64,000 nt of DNA from Pseudomonas salomonii (lineage in GTDB: Bacteria; Pseudomonadota; Gammaproteobacteria; Pseudomonadales; Pseudomonadaceae). Within the stretch, counting starts at the first letter, position 1, and every line of letters begins with the position of its first letter. The position numbers and the translations under genes were made by a program. The DNA lies in contig NZ_FNOX01000010.1 in assembly GCF_900107155.1 (NCBI RefSeq), forward strand, positions 62,001-126,000. The letters are read 5' to 3'. The notes under the pieces are model-generated. The model was not told the DNA's origin. It made no database searches and saw only the letters and a list, made by a program, of their open reading frames with translations. Positions 45,762 to 54,692 of this stretch are shown piece after piece.

Positions 45762-46630
45762 ACGCCAACGAACGTCTGTACCGCAAACGCGCCGTTAAAA
45801 ATGGCGTGGCCATGTTCCTCAGTTGCGGCGCCACCGCCTTTGGCTTGCTGTGGCTGACGTGGATTCTGCTGACCACCATCATCAACGGCTTCCAGGCCCT
45901 GAACCTGCGCCTGTTTACCCAGATGACCCCACCACCCGGCACCGAAGGCGGCCTGGCCAATGCGTTTTATGGCAGCGCGTTGATGTCGGGCATTGCGTTG
46001 GTGATCGGCACACCCATCGGGCTGATGGCCGGCATCTGGCTGGCAGAATTCGCACGCCACTCGCGCCTGGGGACTACGGTGCGTTTCATCAATGACATCC
46101 TGCTGTCCGCGCCCTCGATTGTGCTGGGTTTGTTCATCTACACCGGGGTCATCCTGCCGCTGAACCTGCTGACCAATCATCAGGTCGGCTTCTCTGCCAT
46201 CGCCGGTGCGCTCGCGCTGGCGCTGCTGGTGATTCCGGTGGTGGTGCGCACCACCGATGAAATGCTCCAGTTGCAACCGTCCACCATGCGCGAGGCGGCT
46301 CTGGCACTTGGCGTGCCGCAGTGGAAGCTGACGCTGCAAATCGTGCTGCGGGCGGCCAAGGCCGGCGTGGTCACCGGCATCCTGCTCGCCCTGGCGCGCA
46401 TCACCGGCGAAACCGCGCCGCTGCTGTTCACCGCCTTCGGCAATCAGTTCTGGAGCAGCAACCTGCTCAAGCCGATTGCCAGCGTGCCCGTGGTCATTTT
46501 CCAGTACGCCATGAGCCCGTTCGACGACTGGCATGCACTCGCCTGGGCCGGTGCACTGGTCCTGACGTTGTTCGTGCTCGTACTCAGCCTGGCATCCCGC
46601 CTGATTCTTTTACGCAATAGGTCTCACTGA
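45758..46630 (+). CDS. pstA: Phosphate ABC transporter permease PstA
   Basis: The product is 290 residues with six helices. The EAA loop is TMREAALALGVPQWKL. ATG 45758 overlaps the pstC stop and its own stop overlaps the pstB ATG by one base, so all are coupled in translation. Confidence 0.95.
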   Translation: MNANERLYRKRAVKNGVAMFLSCGATAFGLLWLTWILLTTIINGFQALNLRLFTQMTPPPGTEGGLANAFYGSALMSGIALVIGTPIGLMAGIWLAEFARHSRLGTTVRFINDILLSAPSIVLGLFIYTGVILPLNLLTNHQVGFSAIAGALALALLVIPVVVRTTDEMLQLQPSTMREAALALGVPQWKLTLQIVLRAAKAGVVTGILLALARITGETAPLLFTAFGNQFWSSNLLKPIASVPVVIFQYAMSPFDDWHALAWAGALVLTLFVLVLSLASRLILLRNRSH

Positions 46631-47409
46631 TGGACGCCACCGGCATTGCTCCCGACAAAACCAAAATCCAGGTGCGTGGGTTGGAGTTCTTCTACAACAA
46701 CCAACGCTCGCTCAAATCCATCAACATGGATATTCCGGAAAAGCGCATCACCGCCATCATCGGTCCCTCCGGCTGCGGCAAGTCCACCATGTTGCGGGTG
46801 TTCAACCGCATCTACTCGATGTACCCCAAGCAGGAAGCACGCGGCGAAGTGCTGCTCAACGGCGAAAACATCCTCGCCCCCGGCTACTCGATGAACCGCC
46901 TGCGCAGCCACGTAGGCATGGTGTTCCAGAAGCCGGTGCCGTTCCCGATGTCGATCTACGACAACATCGCCTACGCGGTGCGCCACCACGAAAAACTCTC
47001 GCGCCGCGAAATGAACGACCGCGTCGAACAAGCCCTGCGCGGCGGTGCGCTGTGGGATGAGGTCAAAGACAAACTCAACCAAAGCGCCCAGAGCCTCTCC
47101 GGCGGCCAGCAACAACGGCTGTGCATCGCCCGCACCATCGCGCTGCGCCCGCAGGTTCTGCTGCTGGACGAACCAACCTCCGCCCTCGACCCGATTTCCA
47201 CCGGCCGTATCGAGCAGTTGATTACGGAATTGAAGGCGCAGTACACGGTTATCATCGTGACCCACAACATGCAGCAGGCCGCGCGAGTGTCGGACAGCAC
47301 CGCGTTTATGTTCATGGGGGAATTGATTGAGCATGGCAAGACCGATCAGATCTTTACCACGCCGAAGATGAAGCAGACGGAGGACTATATTACCGGGCGG
47401 TTTGGCTAA
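46630..47409 (+). CDS. pstB: Phosphate ABC transporter ATPase PstB
   Basis: The product is 259 residues. Walker A is GPSGCGKS, the ABC signature LSGGQQQRLCIARTI, Walker B LLLDEPTSALDP and the switch His in VTHNMQ. It powers PstAC for phosphate import. ATG 46630. A terminator follows. Confidence 0.97.
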   Translation: MDATGIAPDKTKIQVRGLEFFYNNQRSLKSINMDIPEKRITAIIGPSGCGKSTMLRVFNRIYSMYPKQEARGEVLLNGENILAPGYSMNRLRSHVGMVFQKPVPFPMSIYDNIAYAVRHHEKLSRREMNDRVEQALRGGALWDEVKDKLNQSAQSLSGGQQQRLCIARTIALRPQVLLLDEPTSALDPISTGRIEQLITELKAQYTVIIVTHNMQQAARVSDSTAFMFMGELIEHGKTDQIFTTPKMKQTEDYITGRFG

Positions 47410-47423
47410 GGCCGGGCAAGGAG

Positions 47424-47446
47424 CCGTCTCTTGGAGGCGGTTTTTT
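47424..47446 (+). terminator. Terminator of pstSCAB
   Basis: CCGTCTC/GAGGCGG stem (one G-T pair, 47424-47430 with 47434-47440), TTG loop, T6. A second imperfect CCGGAA/TTCCGG hairpin lies at 47475-47505 before the tRNA end. Confidence 0.85.
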
Positions 47447-47527
47447 ACCAGCGCCAAATTGCAGGCAAAAAAAAACCCGGAAATCCTCACTTGCGTGGGC
47501 CTTCCGGATTTTCTAAACCGCCAAAAA

Positions 47528-47603
47528 TGGTGGGTCGTGTGGGATTCGAACCTACGACCAATTGGTTAAAAGCCAACTGCTCTACCAACTGAGCTAACGA
47601 CCC
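47528..47603 (-). tRNA. tRNA-Lys (UUU), with encoded CCA
   Basis: The minus strand reads GGGTCGTTAGCTCAGTTGGT with the anticodon UUU at 47570-47568 and the T-arm GGTTCGAATCC. It ends ACGACCCACCA, so the 7-bp acceptor stem and the CCA are complete. It stands 63 bp from queC, matching the order known in P. aeruginosa. Confidence 0.97.
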
Positions 47604-47666
47604 GCTGTGTGGTGGCGCGTATAATACTGATTTCTAAGGATTATTCAACACCTTATTTTAAATAAA

Positions 47667-48344
47667 TCAGAAATAACGCGTTGGGTCCGCAATTGCGGCG
47701 TTTTTGAAGCCTTCTGCTCGCAGTCTGCAAGCGTCACATTTCCCACAGGCACGACCGGAATCGTCTGCCTGGTAGCAGGAAACTGTCAGCGCATAATCGA
47801 CGCCTAGTCCTACGCCTGCCTTCACGATGTCTGCCTTGCTCATGTTCTGCAGCGGCGCCTGAATGCTAAAGCCCTGCCCTTCTACGCCAGCCTTGGTCGC
47901 CAGGTTGGCCATGCGTTCGAACGCCTCGACGTATTCCGGACGGCAGTCCGGGTAGCCGTTGTAGTCGAGGGCATTGACGCCAATGAAGATATCGCGGGCC
48001 TTCAATACCTCGGCCCAGCCAAGCGCCAACGACAGGAACACAGTGTTACGTGCCGGCACGTAGGTCAGCGGAATGCCTTCGCTGGGTGCCTCAGGCACAT
48101 CAATGCTGCTGTCCGTCAGGGCCGAGCCGCCGATGCCGTTGAGGTTGAGGCCGATCACCTTGTGCTCGACCACGCCCAGGTCACGGGCAACACGCTCGGC
48201 GGCGTGCAGCTCGGCGCGGTGGCGTTGGCCGTAATCGAAACTCAGGGTGTAGCAGCTGTAGCCTTGGGCACGGACCATGGCCACCAGCGTGGCGGAATCC
48301 AGACCGCCAGAGAGCAGGATGACCGCGCGCTTTTGCTCGGTCAT
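47667..48344 (-). CDS. queC: 7-cyano-7-deazaguanine synthase
   Basis: The product is 225 residues. An ATP pyrophosphatase loop LLSGGLDSAT stands near the start. The zinc-binding cysteines lie at the end (SCYQADDSGRACGKCDACRLR). It makes preQ0 from 7-carboxy-7-deazaguanine in queuosine synthesis. ATG 48344, one base past the queE stop, gives tight coupling. Confidence 0.96.
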   Translation of the reverse strand: MTEQKRAVILLSGGLDSATLVAMVRAQGYSCYTLSFDYGQRHRAELHAAERVARDLGVVEHKVIGLNLNGIGGSALTDSSIDVPEAPSEGIPLTYVPARNTVFLSLALGWAEVLKARDIFIGVNALDYNGYPDCRPEYVEAFERMANLATKAGVEGQGFSIQAPLQNMSKADIVKAGVGLGVDYALTVSCYQADDSGRACGKCDACRLRAEGFKNAAIADPTRYF

Positions 48345-48345
48345 A

Positions 48346-48993
48346 TCAGCGCCCCGGCTCGTCGTTCCACAGGTATTTGTGCAACTGCAATTGCAGGCGC
48401 ACCGGCAGGTTGTCCGCCACGACCCAATCGGCCAGGTCGCGGGCGTTCAAGTCATGATGGCTCGGCGAGAACAACACCTCACCGGCCCGGCGGTCGAGGT
48501 TGTACTGGATCAGCTTGGAGGCCGCCCAGTCATAGTCATCCCGCGAACAAATCACGAACTTGACCTGATCGTTGGCCGTCAGCAAATCCATGTTGTCGTA
48601 GAGGTTGCGGTGCGCTTCCTTGGAACCTGGGGTCTTGAGGTCGACCACCCGGCTCACCCGCGCGTCGACCGCAGAGATGTCCAGGGCGCCGCTGGTTTCC
48701 AGTGAAACCTCGTAACCGGCGTCACACAGCCGCTTGAGCAACGGGATGGCATTCGGCTGGGCCAGGGGCTCACCACCGGTCACACAGACGTAGCGCGGCT
48801 TGAAGCCGGCAACCTGTTCAATGATGTCGTCGAGGGTGCGCACGGTGCCGCCGCTGAAGGCGTAGGCGCTGTCACAGTATTGGCAACGCAACGGGCAGCC
48901 GGTCAACCGTACAAAGACGGTAGGCAGGCCAGCGGTACGCGTTTCACCCTGTAACGAGTAAAAAACTTCGGTAATACGTAATGTGTCTTGCAT
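48346..48993 (-). CDS. queE: 7-carboxy-7-deazaguanine synthase (radical SAM)
   Basis: The product is 215 residues. The radical-SAM cluster motif CxxxCxxC is CPLRCQYC, preceded by SLQGETRTAGLPTVFVRLTG. TGGEPL is also present. It makes the deazaguanine core used by QueC. ATG 48993 lacks a strong ribosome site; GTG 49002 is a less likely start. It is the first gene of the queE-queC pair, following the cpoB terminator region. Confidence 0.93.
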   Translation of the reverse strand: MQDTLRITEVFYSLQGETRTAGLPTVFVRLTGCPLRCQYCDSAYAFSGGTVRTLDDIIEQVAGFKPRYVCVTGGEPLAQPNAIPLLKRLCDAGYEVSLETSGALDISAVDARVSRVVDLKTPGSKEAHRNLYDNMDLLTANDQVKFVICSRDDYDWAASKLIQYNLDRRAGEVLFSPSHHDLNARDLADWVVADNLPVRLQLQLHKYLWNDEPGR

Positions 48994-49106
48994 AGTCGCC
49001 ACGGGCGTAACAGCTAAACAGGCTGTCCGCCTCCGTCAGGCACTTCAAGGAACCCCGCCAACGCGCAGGCCCCAAAAAGCGTGTTTCATAAAAGGGCGTG
49101 GATTCT

Positions 49107-49138
49107 AACGAAAAAACCCGCGCCAGGCGCGGGTTTCT
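49107..49138. terminator. Terminator after cpoB (minus strand)
   Basis: AAACCCGCGC/GCGCGGGTTT (49114-49123 with 49127-49136) around CAG, with a T run on the minus strand. It closes the ybgC-tol-pal-cpoB series. Confidence 0.9.
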
Positions 49139-49157
49139 TCTAAACGGGTTGCATCGC

Positions 49158-49991
49158 TTACAAGCGCTGCAGATCCCGCTGGGCCAACTGGGCTGCGGAG
49201 GTACCCGGATATTGGGCAACCACCTGTTGCAGAATGCCTTTGACCTTGTCGGTGTGACCCAGGCGGCGTTCTACATCAGCCAGTTTATACAGCGAGTCAG
49301 GCACCTTGGCATGCTTTGGGTACAGCTGGCTGACCTTGGCAAATGCCTGGCCTGCCGCTTGCAAATCACCCTTTGCCAGGTTCACCTCACCCAGCCAGTA
49401 CTGGGCATTGCCCGCGTATTGGCTGTTAGGGTATTTGCGCAGGAATGCGGTAAAGGCCTGGCTGGCCTTATCGAAATCCTTGGCTTTGATCAGGTCAAAA
49501 GCTGCGTCGTAATACAGCTTTTCCTTGGCCGGATCACCCGGTTCGCTGCTGGCGGCAGGCGCTTGGCTAGCCGCTGCGCCTGCTGCTGCACCACCGGCGG
49601 CAGCGCTTGGCGCGCCACCGGTAGAAGAATTATCAGGAGTTGCGGCAGGTGTTACGCCGGCTCCAATGCGTCGATCAAGATCCTGGTAACGCTCCAGGCC
49701 TTCTTGCTTCAGCTGGTTCACCTGGTTCTGCAAGATCTCAATGGTGCCTTGTTGCTGCGACAATTGATCCTGCATACGTTGCAGCTGGTTGAACAGTTCG
49801 CCCTGTGCCGAGGGAGCGGCAGTTGCCGGTCCCCCAGCATAGGCGCCGTTCGTGCCATAACCCGCTGGCGGATAACTGCTCCCGCTATTGTTATAGCCAG
49901 AGTTGCTATCTTCCACAGGAACCGCAGCCCACACCGCAAGCGGTGCGAGGCTGAGAGCCAATACAGTTAGAGCACGACGGCACGTTCGCAT
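49158..49991 (-). CDS. cpoB: Cell division coordinator CpoB (YbgF)
   Basis: The product is 277 residues with a signal peptide (ends AVWA). A trimerising coiled coil about 60-100 (LFNQLQRMQDQLSQQQG) and a Ser/Ala/Gly linker lead to TPR repeats (AFTAFLRKYPNSQYAGNAQYWLGE). CpoB couples Tol-Pal constriction with peptidoglycan synthesis. ATG 49991 lies 6 bp past the pal stop. Confidence 0.95.
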   Translation of the reverse strand: MRTCRRALTVLALSLAPLAVWAAVPVEDSNSGYNNSGSSYPPAGYGTNGAYAGGPATAAPSAQGELFNQLQRMQDQLSQQQGTIEILQNQVNQLKQEGLERYQDLDRRIGAGVTPAATPDNSSTGGAPSAAAGGAAAGAAASQAPAASSEPGDPAKEKLYYDAAFDLIKAKDFDKASQAFTAFLRKYPNSQYAGNAQYWLGEVNLAKGDLQAAGQAFAKVSQLYPKHAKVPDSLYKLADVERRLGHTDKVKGILQQVVAQYPGTSAAQLAQRDLQRL

Positions 49992-49997
49992 GACGAA

Positions 49998-50498
49998 TTA
50001 CTTACGCAGTTCGACGCGACGGTTTTGAGCCCAGGACTGCTCGTCGTGGCCAGTAGCAACTGGACGCTCTTTACCGTAGGAAACCAGTTCCAGTTGGCCT
50101 GGAGCAACACCTTGCAGTACCAGGTAGCGTTGAACGGCTTTCGCACGACGCTCGCCCAGTGCCATGTTGTACTCGCGAGTACCACGTTCGTCAGTGTTAC
50201 CTTCCAGAACAACGCGAGCGCCGTTAGCTTTCAGGTCCTTCGCGTGAACGTCCAGAGCGCGCATGGCTTCTGGCTTCAGGTCAGAACTGTCGTATTCGAA
50301 GTAGAAAGTGGTGATAGCGCGCAGAGCAGCTTCTTCGCTCAGGGAGCCGTCAACTGCACCAGTGTTAGCGCCGTAACCAGCGTTTGGATCAACAGCTGCG
50401 CCTTCACCGGCATTGTCGCCGCCTTTAGACGAGCAACCAACGGCTACGGACAGAGCCAGAGCCAGAGCAGCAAACTTACCAAACTTCAGCATTTCCAT
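49998..50498 (-). CDS. pal: Peptidoglycan-associated lipoprotein
   Basis: The product is 166 residues. The lipobox is VAVGC (Cys near residue 22). The OmpA-like peptidoglycan-binding domain shows FYFEYDSSDLKPEAM and EGNTDERGTREYNMALGERRAKAVQRYL. It ties the outer membrane to the cell wall with TolB. ATG 50498 follows AGGAG; a second ATG is two codons later. Known as oprL in Pseudomonas. Confidence 0.97.
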   Translation of the reverse strand: MEMLKFGKFAALALALSVAVGCSSKGGDNAGEGAAVDPNAGYGANTGAVDGSLSEEAALRAITTFYFEYDSSDLKPEAMRALDVHAKDLKANGARVVLEGNTDERGTREYNMALGERRAKAVQRYLVLQGVAPGQLELVSYGKERPVATGHDEQSWAQNRRVELRK

Positions 50499-50553
50499 CG
50501 TGAAACTCCTAATGAACCCCAGTGTGTTAAGCAATTCTTTTTGTAGCGCCGCG

Positions 50554-51855
50554 TCAGTTCAGGTAAGGGGACCAGGACGGTTCTCTGACTTCGCCTTGTG
50601 CGGTAGGAAGCGGGAGCCTTACGCGTCCATTAATGGACACGAGCATCAAGACTCCCCGGCCCTGCTGGCGGGTGGCGTAGATTACCATGGTGCCGTTGGG
50701 CGCAACAGTGGCTGACTCATCAAGGTTGGTATCTGTGAGGATTTTTACCGTTCCACGCTGCAAATCCTGGGCCGCAACCCGGAAATTAGTGAAACCATCC
50801 TGACGGTGAATCATCACCAACGTCTTTTCATCGGCCGAAAGCTTAGGATTGGCATTGTAGTTACCAATAAAGGTCACGCGTTCTGCGCCACCGCCACCTA
50901 CGCTTGTTTTGTAGATTTGAGGCTTGCCGCCGCGATCGGAGGTGAAGTAGATGGTCGAACCATCCTTACCCCAGAACGGTTCGGTATTGATACCCGGGCC
51001 ACTGGTTACACGGCTGATCTGGCGCGAAGCCATGTTCATCACGTAAATATCCGGGTTGCCATCTTTGGACAGCACGAAGGCCAGGCGCGAACCATCCGGT
51101 GACCACGCAGGGGCACCATTGAGGCCTTCAAAGTTGGTGATTTGCTCACGACGACCGGTGTCGATGTGCTGCACGAAAATGCGCGGGCGGCGCTGTTCGA
51201 ACGACACGTAGGCAATACGCTTGCCGTCCGGCGCAAAACGCGGCGACAGGATTGGCTCACGGGACTGCAGCAAGGTCACGGCGCGGGCGCCGTCGTAGTC
51301 CGAACGCTGCAGGGTGTAACGCGTGTTGTCTACGGAGAAACGCTCAGCCGTTACATAAAGCAGACGTGTCGAGAACGCCCCCTTGATACCGGTGAGTTTT
51401 TCAAACGACTGGTCCGAGATGTAATGCGCCATGTCCCGCAGTTGTTCGGCGGTGCCCGATACGCTGCCGGTCAGGACCTGCTGCTCGGTGGCCACGTTGA
51501 ACAACGTGTACTGGATTTGCAGGCGACCGCCGGCCGGCGTAATGCTGCCGACCATCAGGTACTGGGCGCCTACGGCTTTCCAGTCACGGAAGATGACTTC
51601 GCTGGCCTGGGTCGGCTGGCTGATCATGTTGCCTTTTGGAATCGGCGCGTAGTAGCCGGAGTTGCGCAGGTCGTCGCTGACGATCTGGGCCATGTCGTCC
51701 GGCAGCACGCTGCCGCCCTGCCAGCCAAACGGTACTACCGCGATCGGGGTGGCCCGATCGCTACCGCTGGTGACCAGGATGTTCTTTTCATCCGCCGCCG
51801 CTATCCCTGCCATACAGCAAATAACGACAAGCATTCCTCGAAGAAGGTTTCTCAC
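50554..51855 (-). CDS. tolB: Tol-Pal system protein TolB
   Basis: The product is 433 residues with a signal peptide (ends IAAADE) and an N-terminal TolB domain, then a six-bladed beta-propeller. The repeats are visible as SPRFAPDGKRIAYVSFE and APAWSPDGSRLAFVLSKDG. It is periplasmic and binds Pal and TolA. GTG 51855 overlaps the tolA stop by four bases. Confidence 0.96.
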   Translation of the reverse strand: MRNLLRGMLVVICCMAGIAAADEKNILVTSGSDRATPIAVVPFGWQGGSVLPDDMAQIVSDDLRNSGYYAPIPKGNMISQPTQASEVIFRDWKAVGAQYLMVGSITPAGGRLQIQYTLFNVATEQQVLTGSVSGTAEQLRDMAHYISDQSFEKLTGIKGAFSTRLLYVTAERFSVDNTRYTLQRSDYDGARAVTLLQSREPILSPRFAPDGKRIAYVSFEQRRPRIFVQHIDTGRREQITNFEGLNGAPAWSPDGSRLAFVLSKDGNPDIYVMNMASRQISRVTSGPGINTEPFWGKDGSTIYFTSDRGGKPQIYKTSVGGGGAERVTFIGNYNANPKLSADEKTLVMIHRQDGFTNFRVAAQDLQRGTVKILTDTNLDESATVAPNGTMVIYATRQQGRGVLMLVSINGRVRLPLPTAQGEVREPSWSPYLN

Positions 51856-52925
51856 AAGGCTAGATCCTCAGGTGTGAATGTCATCTTGAATGAACGATAG
51901 GGAGCGAAGTCGCTTGGTTTCATTCCCTGCATCTCGGTCAACCGGCCAATGTTCTTGACCGCTGCAACCGCCGAACTGTCGAACGAACCGTCACCACTGG
52001 ACTTGGCCACGCTGACCGAAGTCACCGTACCGTCCGGCAACATGCCGATCTGCAGCACTACTGTCATGCCTTTACGTGCCGAAGGTGGACGTGTCCAACC
52101 TTCCGCTGCCCGTGCCCGAATCAGGTCGTCGAAACTGCCTGCGACTTCATCGCCACGTTCATCGGCCAAGGCTTGCTGACGCTGCGGCGTGTCGGAGAGC
52201 AAATCTGCCAAGGCCTGGGCCTTTTTCTCTTCGGCGGATTTACGCGCTGCTTCCTGGGCCTTTTTCTTGCTGGCGTCGGCGGCAGCTTTCTTCTTCGCGT
52301 CGTCGGCGACTTTCTTCTTCGCCTCGTCTGCTTCAGCTTTTTTCTTGGCGTCTTCGGCGGCTTTCTTCTTCGCGTCTTCGACTATCTTCTTCTTGGCCTC
52401 TTCAGCGGCCTTTTTCTTGGCCTCTTCTTCGGCAGCTTTTTTGGCTTCTTCTTCAGATTTCTTCTTGGCTATATCAGCCAATTGTTTCTCTTCAGCCTTT
52501 TTAGCTTCGGCAGCTTTATCGGCTTTCTTGGCTTCATCCGCCTTTTTGGCCTCGTCAGCTTTCTTGGCTTCGTCAGCCTTTTTCGATTCCTCGGCCTTTT
52601 GAGCCGCCTCTTCTTTCTTTTGTTCCGCAGCAGCCTTCACCGCTTCCTGCTCGACCTTCTTCTGTTCCATCTGCTCGACTTCGGTCTGGCGCGCAGCCGA
52701 CTTCTGGGCTTCACCCGCAATCTTCTGATTGGTCTGGGTGGTGGCCTGACTTTTCGATTTCAGCTGATACAGGGTCGCCTGCACGATCGGCTTGGCTGGC
52801 GGCAGGTCCGGGGTCATGGCAAAGCTGACGAACAGCATGCCGAACACCAGGACGTGCAGGGCAATTGCCCAGACGCTAGGCCAGAAGTAGCTTTCCGAGG
52901 CGGACGGCTCTCGCTGTTGCTGCAT
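51852..52925 (-). CDS. tolA: Tol-Pal system inner-membrane protein TolA
   Basis: The product is 357 residues. One membrane helix lies at about 15-37. A very long Ala/Lys/Glu helical arm (about 60-250; repeats such as KKADEAKKADEAKK and EEAKKKAAEEAKKK) spans the periplasm. The C-terminal domain (about 260-357) contacts TolB/Pal. The repeat arm is the expected low-complexity region and not a frameshift. ATG 52925 overlaps the tolR stop by one base. Confidence 0.95.
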   Translation of the reverse strand: MQQQREPSASESYFWPSVWAIALHVLVFGMLFVSFAMTPDLPPAKPIVQATLYQLKSKSQATTQTNQKIAGEAQKSAARQTEVEQMEQKKVEQEAVKAAAEQKKEEAAQKAEESKKADEAKKADEAKKADEAKKADKAAEAKKAEEKQLADIAKKKSEEEAKKAAEEEAKKKAAEEAKKKIVEDAKKKAAEDAKKKAEADEAKKKVADDAKKKAAADASKKKAQEAARKSAEEKKAQALADLLSDTPQRQQALADERGDEVAGSFDDLIRARAAEGWTRPPSARKGMTVVLQIGMLPDGTVTSVSVAKSSGDGSFDSSAVAAVKNIGRLTEMQGMKPSDFAPYRSFKMTFTPEDLAL

Positions 52926-53386
52926 CAGGGCGCCTCGGTAATCAAGCCAACGTTACCCACGCCGGCCTTCTGCAGCCCGCCCATGGCGCCCATGACGGAG
53001 CCATAGTCGACCACTTTGTCGCCGCGAATGAACACTTGCGTGTGCTTGCCGCCTTCGTTGCCGGACCGGATGATCTTGGTCACGGCGTCCGTCATCTGCG
53101 GCAAGGTCATGGCCTTGTCCTGCTGTTTCTGGGTGTCGACTTCGCTGCCAAGGTTCCAGTAATAGGTCTTGTCAGCCTTGATCGAAATGGTCAGGACCTG
53201 AGTGTTGTTGTCTTGCGGCAAGGCTTCGCTGGAAACCTTGGGCAGATCAACCTTCACGCCCTGATTGAGCATCGGCGCGGTCACCATGAAGATAACCAGC
53301 AGCACCAGCATCACGTCGATGTAAGGCACTACGTTCATCTCGGCGACCGGCTTGCGCTTTTTGCGAGCTCGAGCGATTAAAGCCAT
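52925..53386 (-). CDS. tolR: Tol-Pal system protein TolR
   Basis: The product is 153 residues with one membrane helix (PYIDVMLVLLVIFMVTAPM), whose Asp is the conserved proton-channel residue, and a periplasmic ExbD-like domain. With TolQ it forms the proton-driven motor acting on TolA. ATG 53386, 14 bp past tolQ. Confidence 0.96.
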   Translation of the reverse strand: MALIARARKKRKPVAEMNVVPYIDVMLVLLVIFMVTAPMLNQGVKVDLPKVSSEALPQDNNTQVLTISIKADKTYYWNLGSEVDTQKQQDKAMTLPQMTDAVTKIIRSGNEGGKHTQVFIRGDKVVDYGSVMGAMGGLQKAGVGNVGLITEAP

Positions 53387-53400
53387 TGGAAATTACCTGC

Positions 53401-54096
53401 TTATTCTTCGCTGGTGTGCACTTTACGGTGCAGGATCGCCTGGAATTCATCGGCGAAGGTGTAGTAACGGCTGATCAAGGTTTCGCCACGGGCGGCAAAA
53501 CGGTTGTAGGCAATTACTGCGGGAATAGCGGCGAACAGGCCGATCGCGGTGGCGATCAAAGCCTCGGCGATACCCGGGGCCACGGTGGCCAGGGTGGCTT
53601 GTTGCGCCTGGGCCAGGCCACGGAAGGAGTTCATGATGCCCCACACGGTACCGAACAGGCCGATGTACGGGCTCACGGAACCGACGGTAGCGAGGAACGG
53701 CAAGCTTTGCTCAAGCTTCTCTTCTTCACGGGAGATCGCGACGCGCATGGCGCGGGCCACGCCTTCCATGACCGCTTCGGGGTCAACACCCGGTTGCTGG
53801 CGCAGGCGCGAGAATTCCTTGAAACCGGCGCGGAAGATCTGCTCTACGCCCGAATCCGGGTCCGGGTTGCTACCGGCCTGGCGGTACAGCTTGGACAGGT
53901 CGATACCCGACCAGAAGCGCTCCTCGAAGCTCTCCAGGGCACGTCGACCGGCACGCAGCAGGTTGCTGCGCTGAAAAATCATGACCCAAGAGGTAACCGA
54001 TGCGGCTACCAGGACCAGCATCACCAGTTGAACCACAACACTGGCATTGCTGACCAGGCTCCACATGGAGGAATGGTCGACGACGGTAGGTTCCAC
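53401..54096 (-). CDS. tolQ: Tol-Pal system protein TolQ
   Basis: The product is 231 residues with three membrane helices, the last two within ATVGSVSPYIGLFGTVWGIM and GIAEALIATAIGLFAAIPAV, the MotA/ExbB core. It is the stator of the proton-driven Tol motor. GTG 54096, 1 bp past the ybgC stop. Confidence 0.97.
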   Translation of the reverse strand: MEPTVVDHSSMWSLVSNASVVVQLVMLVLVAASVTSWVMIFQRSNLLRAGRRALESFEERFWSGIDLSKLYRQAGSNPDPDSGVEQIFRAGFKEFSRLRQQPGVDPEAVMEGVARAMRVAISREEEKLEQSLPFLATVGSVSPYIGLFGTVWGIMNSFRGLAQAQQATLATVAPGIAEALIATAIGLFAAIPAVIAYNRFAARGETLISRYYTFADEFQAILHRKVHTSEE

Positions 54097-54097
54097 G

Positions 54098-54553
54098 CTA
54101 AATCTCCTGCTTTGATTGTTTACCCGCGCCGCTTACGTGGGCAAAGGCCGCACGTAGAGCTTCGGGAATGGCCCGGGGTTTCAAACTATTGGTGCGCACA
54201 CAGGCCACCAGGAACTGCCCCTCACAGAGCAGCGTTGCATCCGTTGCCCGCCTGACCTGCTGTTTAAAGCGCAGGCTGACACGGTTCAATTCGATAACTT
54301 CAGCGCTGACCAGCAATTCGTCGTCCAGTCGCGCCGGTGCGTGGTAGCGCGCCTCGCTGGAATGCACGACGAATAACAGGTCCTCCCCTGCCAGCTGGGA
54401 TTGGGCAAAGCCCAGCTCCCGTAGCCGCTCGGTTCGAGCCCGCTCCATGAACTTGAGGTAGTTGACGTAATAAACGATGCCGCCGGCATCGGTGTCCTCG
54501 TAATAAACGCGACAGCGATGTGCGAACGACTGATCCCCGTTTTGCGCGCGCAT
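54098..54553 (-). CDS. ybgC: Acyl-CoA thioesterase YbgC
   Basis: The product is 151 residues of the hot-dog fold. The active-site region is RVYYEDTDAGGIVYYVNYLKFMERAR, in which the Asp of DTDAGG is catalytic in the 4HBT-like family. It hydrolyses short- or medium-chain acyl-CoA/ACP. It is the first gene of the tol-pal operon, as usual. ATG 54553. Confidence 0.95.
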   Translation of the reverse strand: MRAQNGDQSFAHRCRVYYEDTDAGGIVYYVNYLKFMERARTERLRELGFAQSQLAGEDLLFVVHSSEARYHAPARLDDELLVSAEVIELNRVSLRFKQQVRRATDATLLCEGQFLVACVRTNSLKPRAIPEALRAAFAHVSGAGKQSKQEI

Positions 54554-54692
54554 ACTCTAGTGCTTACTCCTCAGGTTGCCAATCCGGCTGGGCAACTGTT
54601 TTTGCATTCTATTCAGCATTTCTAACGACTGAATGACGACACCAGCCACTAGGACAGCACAAACTTCAGATAAATCGTCTGGCGTGGCGTTA

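Noticed and set aside
51852..52925. Frameshift or expansion in tolA because of repeated KKADEAKKADEA units
   Set aside because: The repeat arm is normal for TolA. The frame runs intact into the C-terminal domain and the overlap with tolB.
52173..53006. Leu/Phe-rich plus-strand frame opposite tolA, looking like a membrane protein
   Set aside because: It is the reverse complement of the Lys/Glu/Ala repeat arm of tolA (Lys codons read as Leu/Phe), not a gene.
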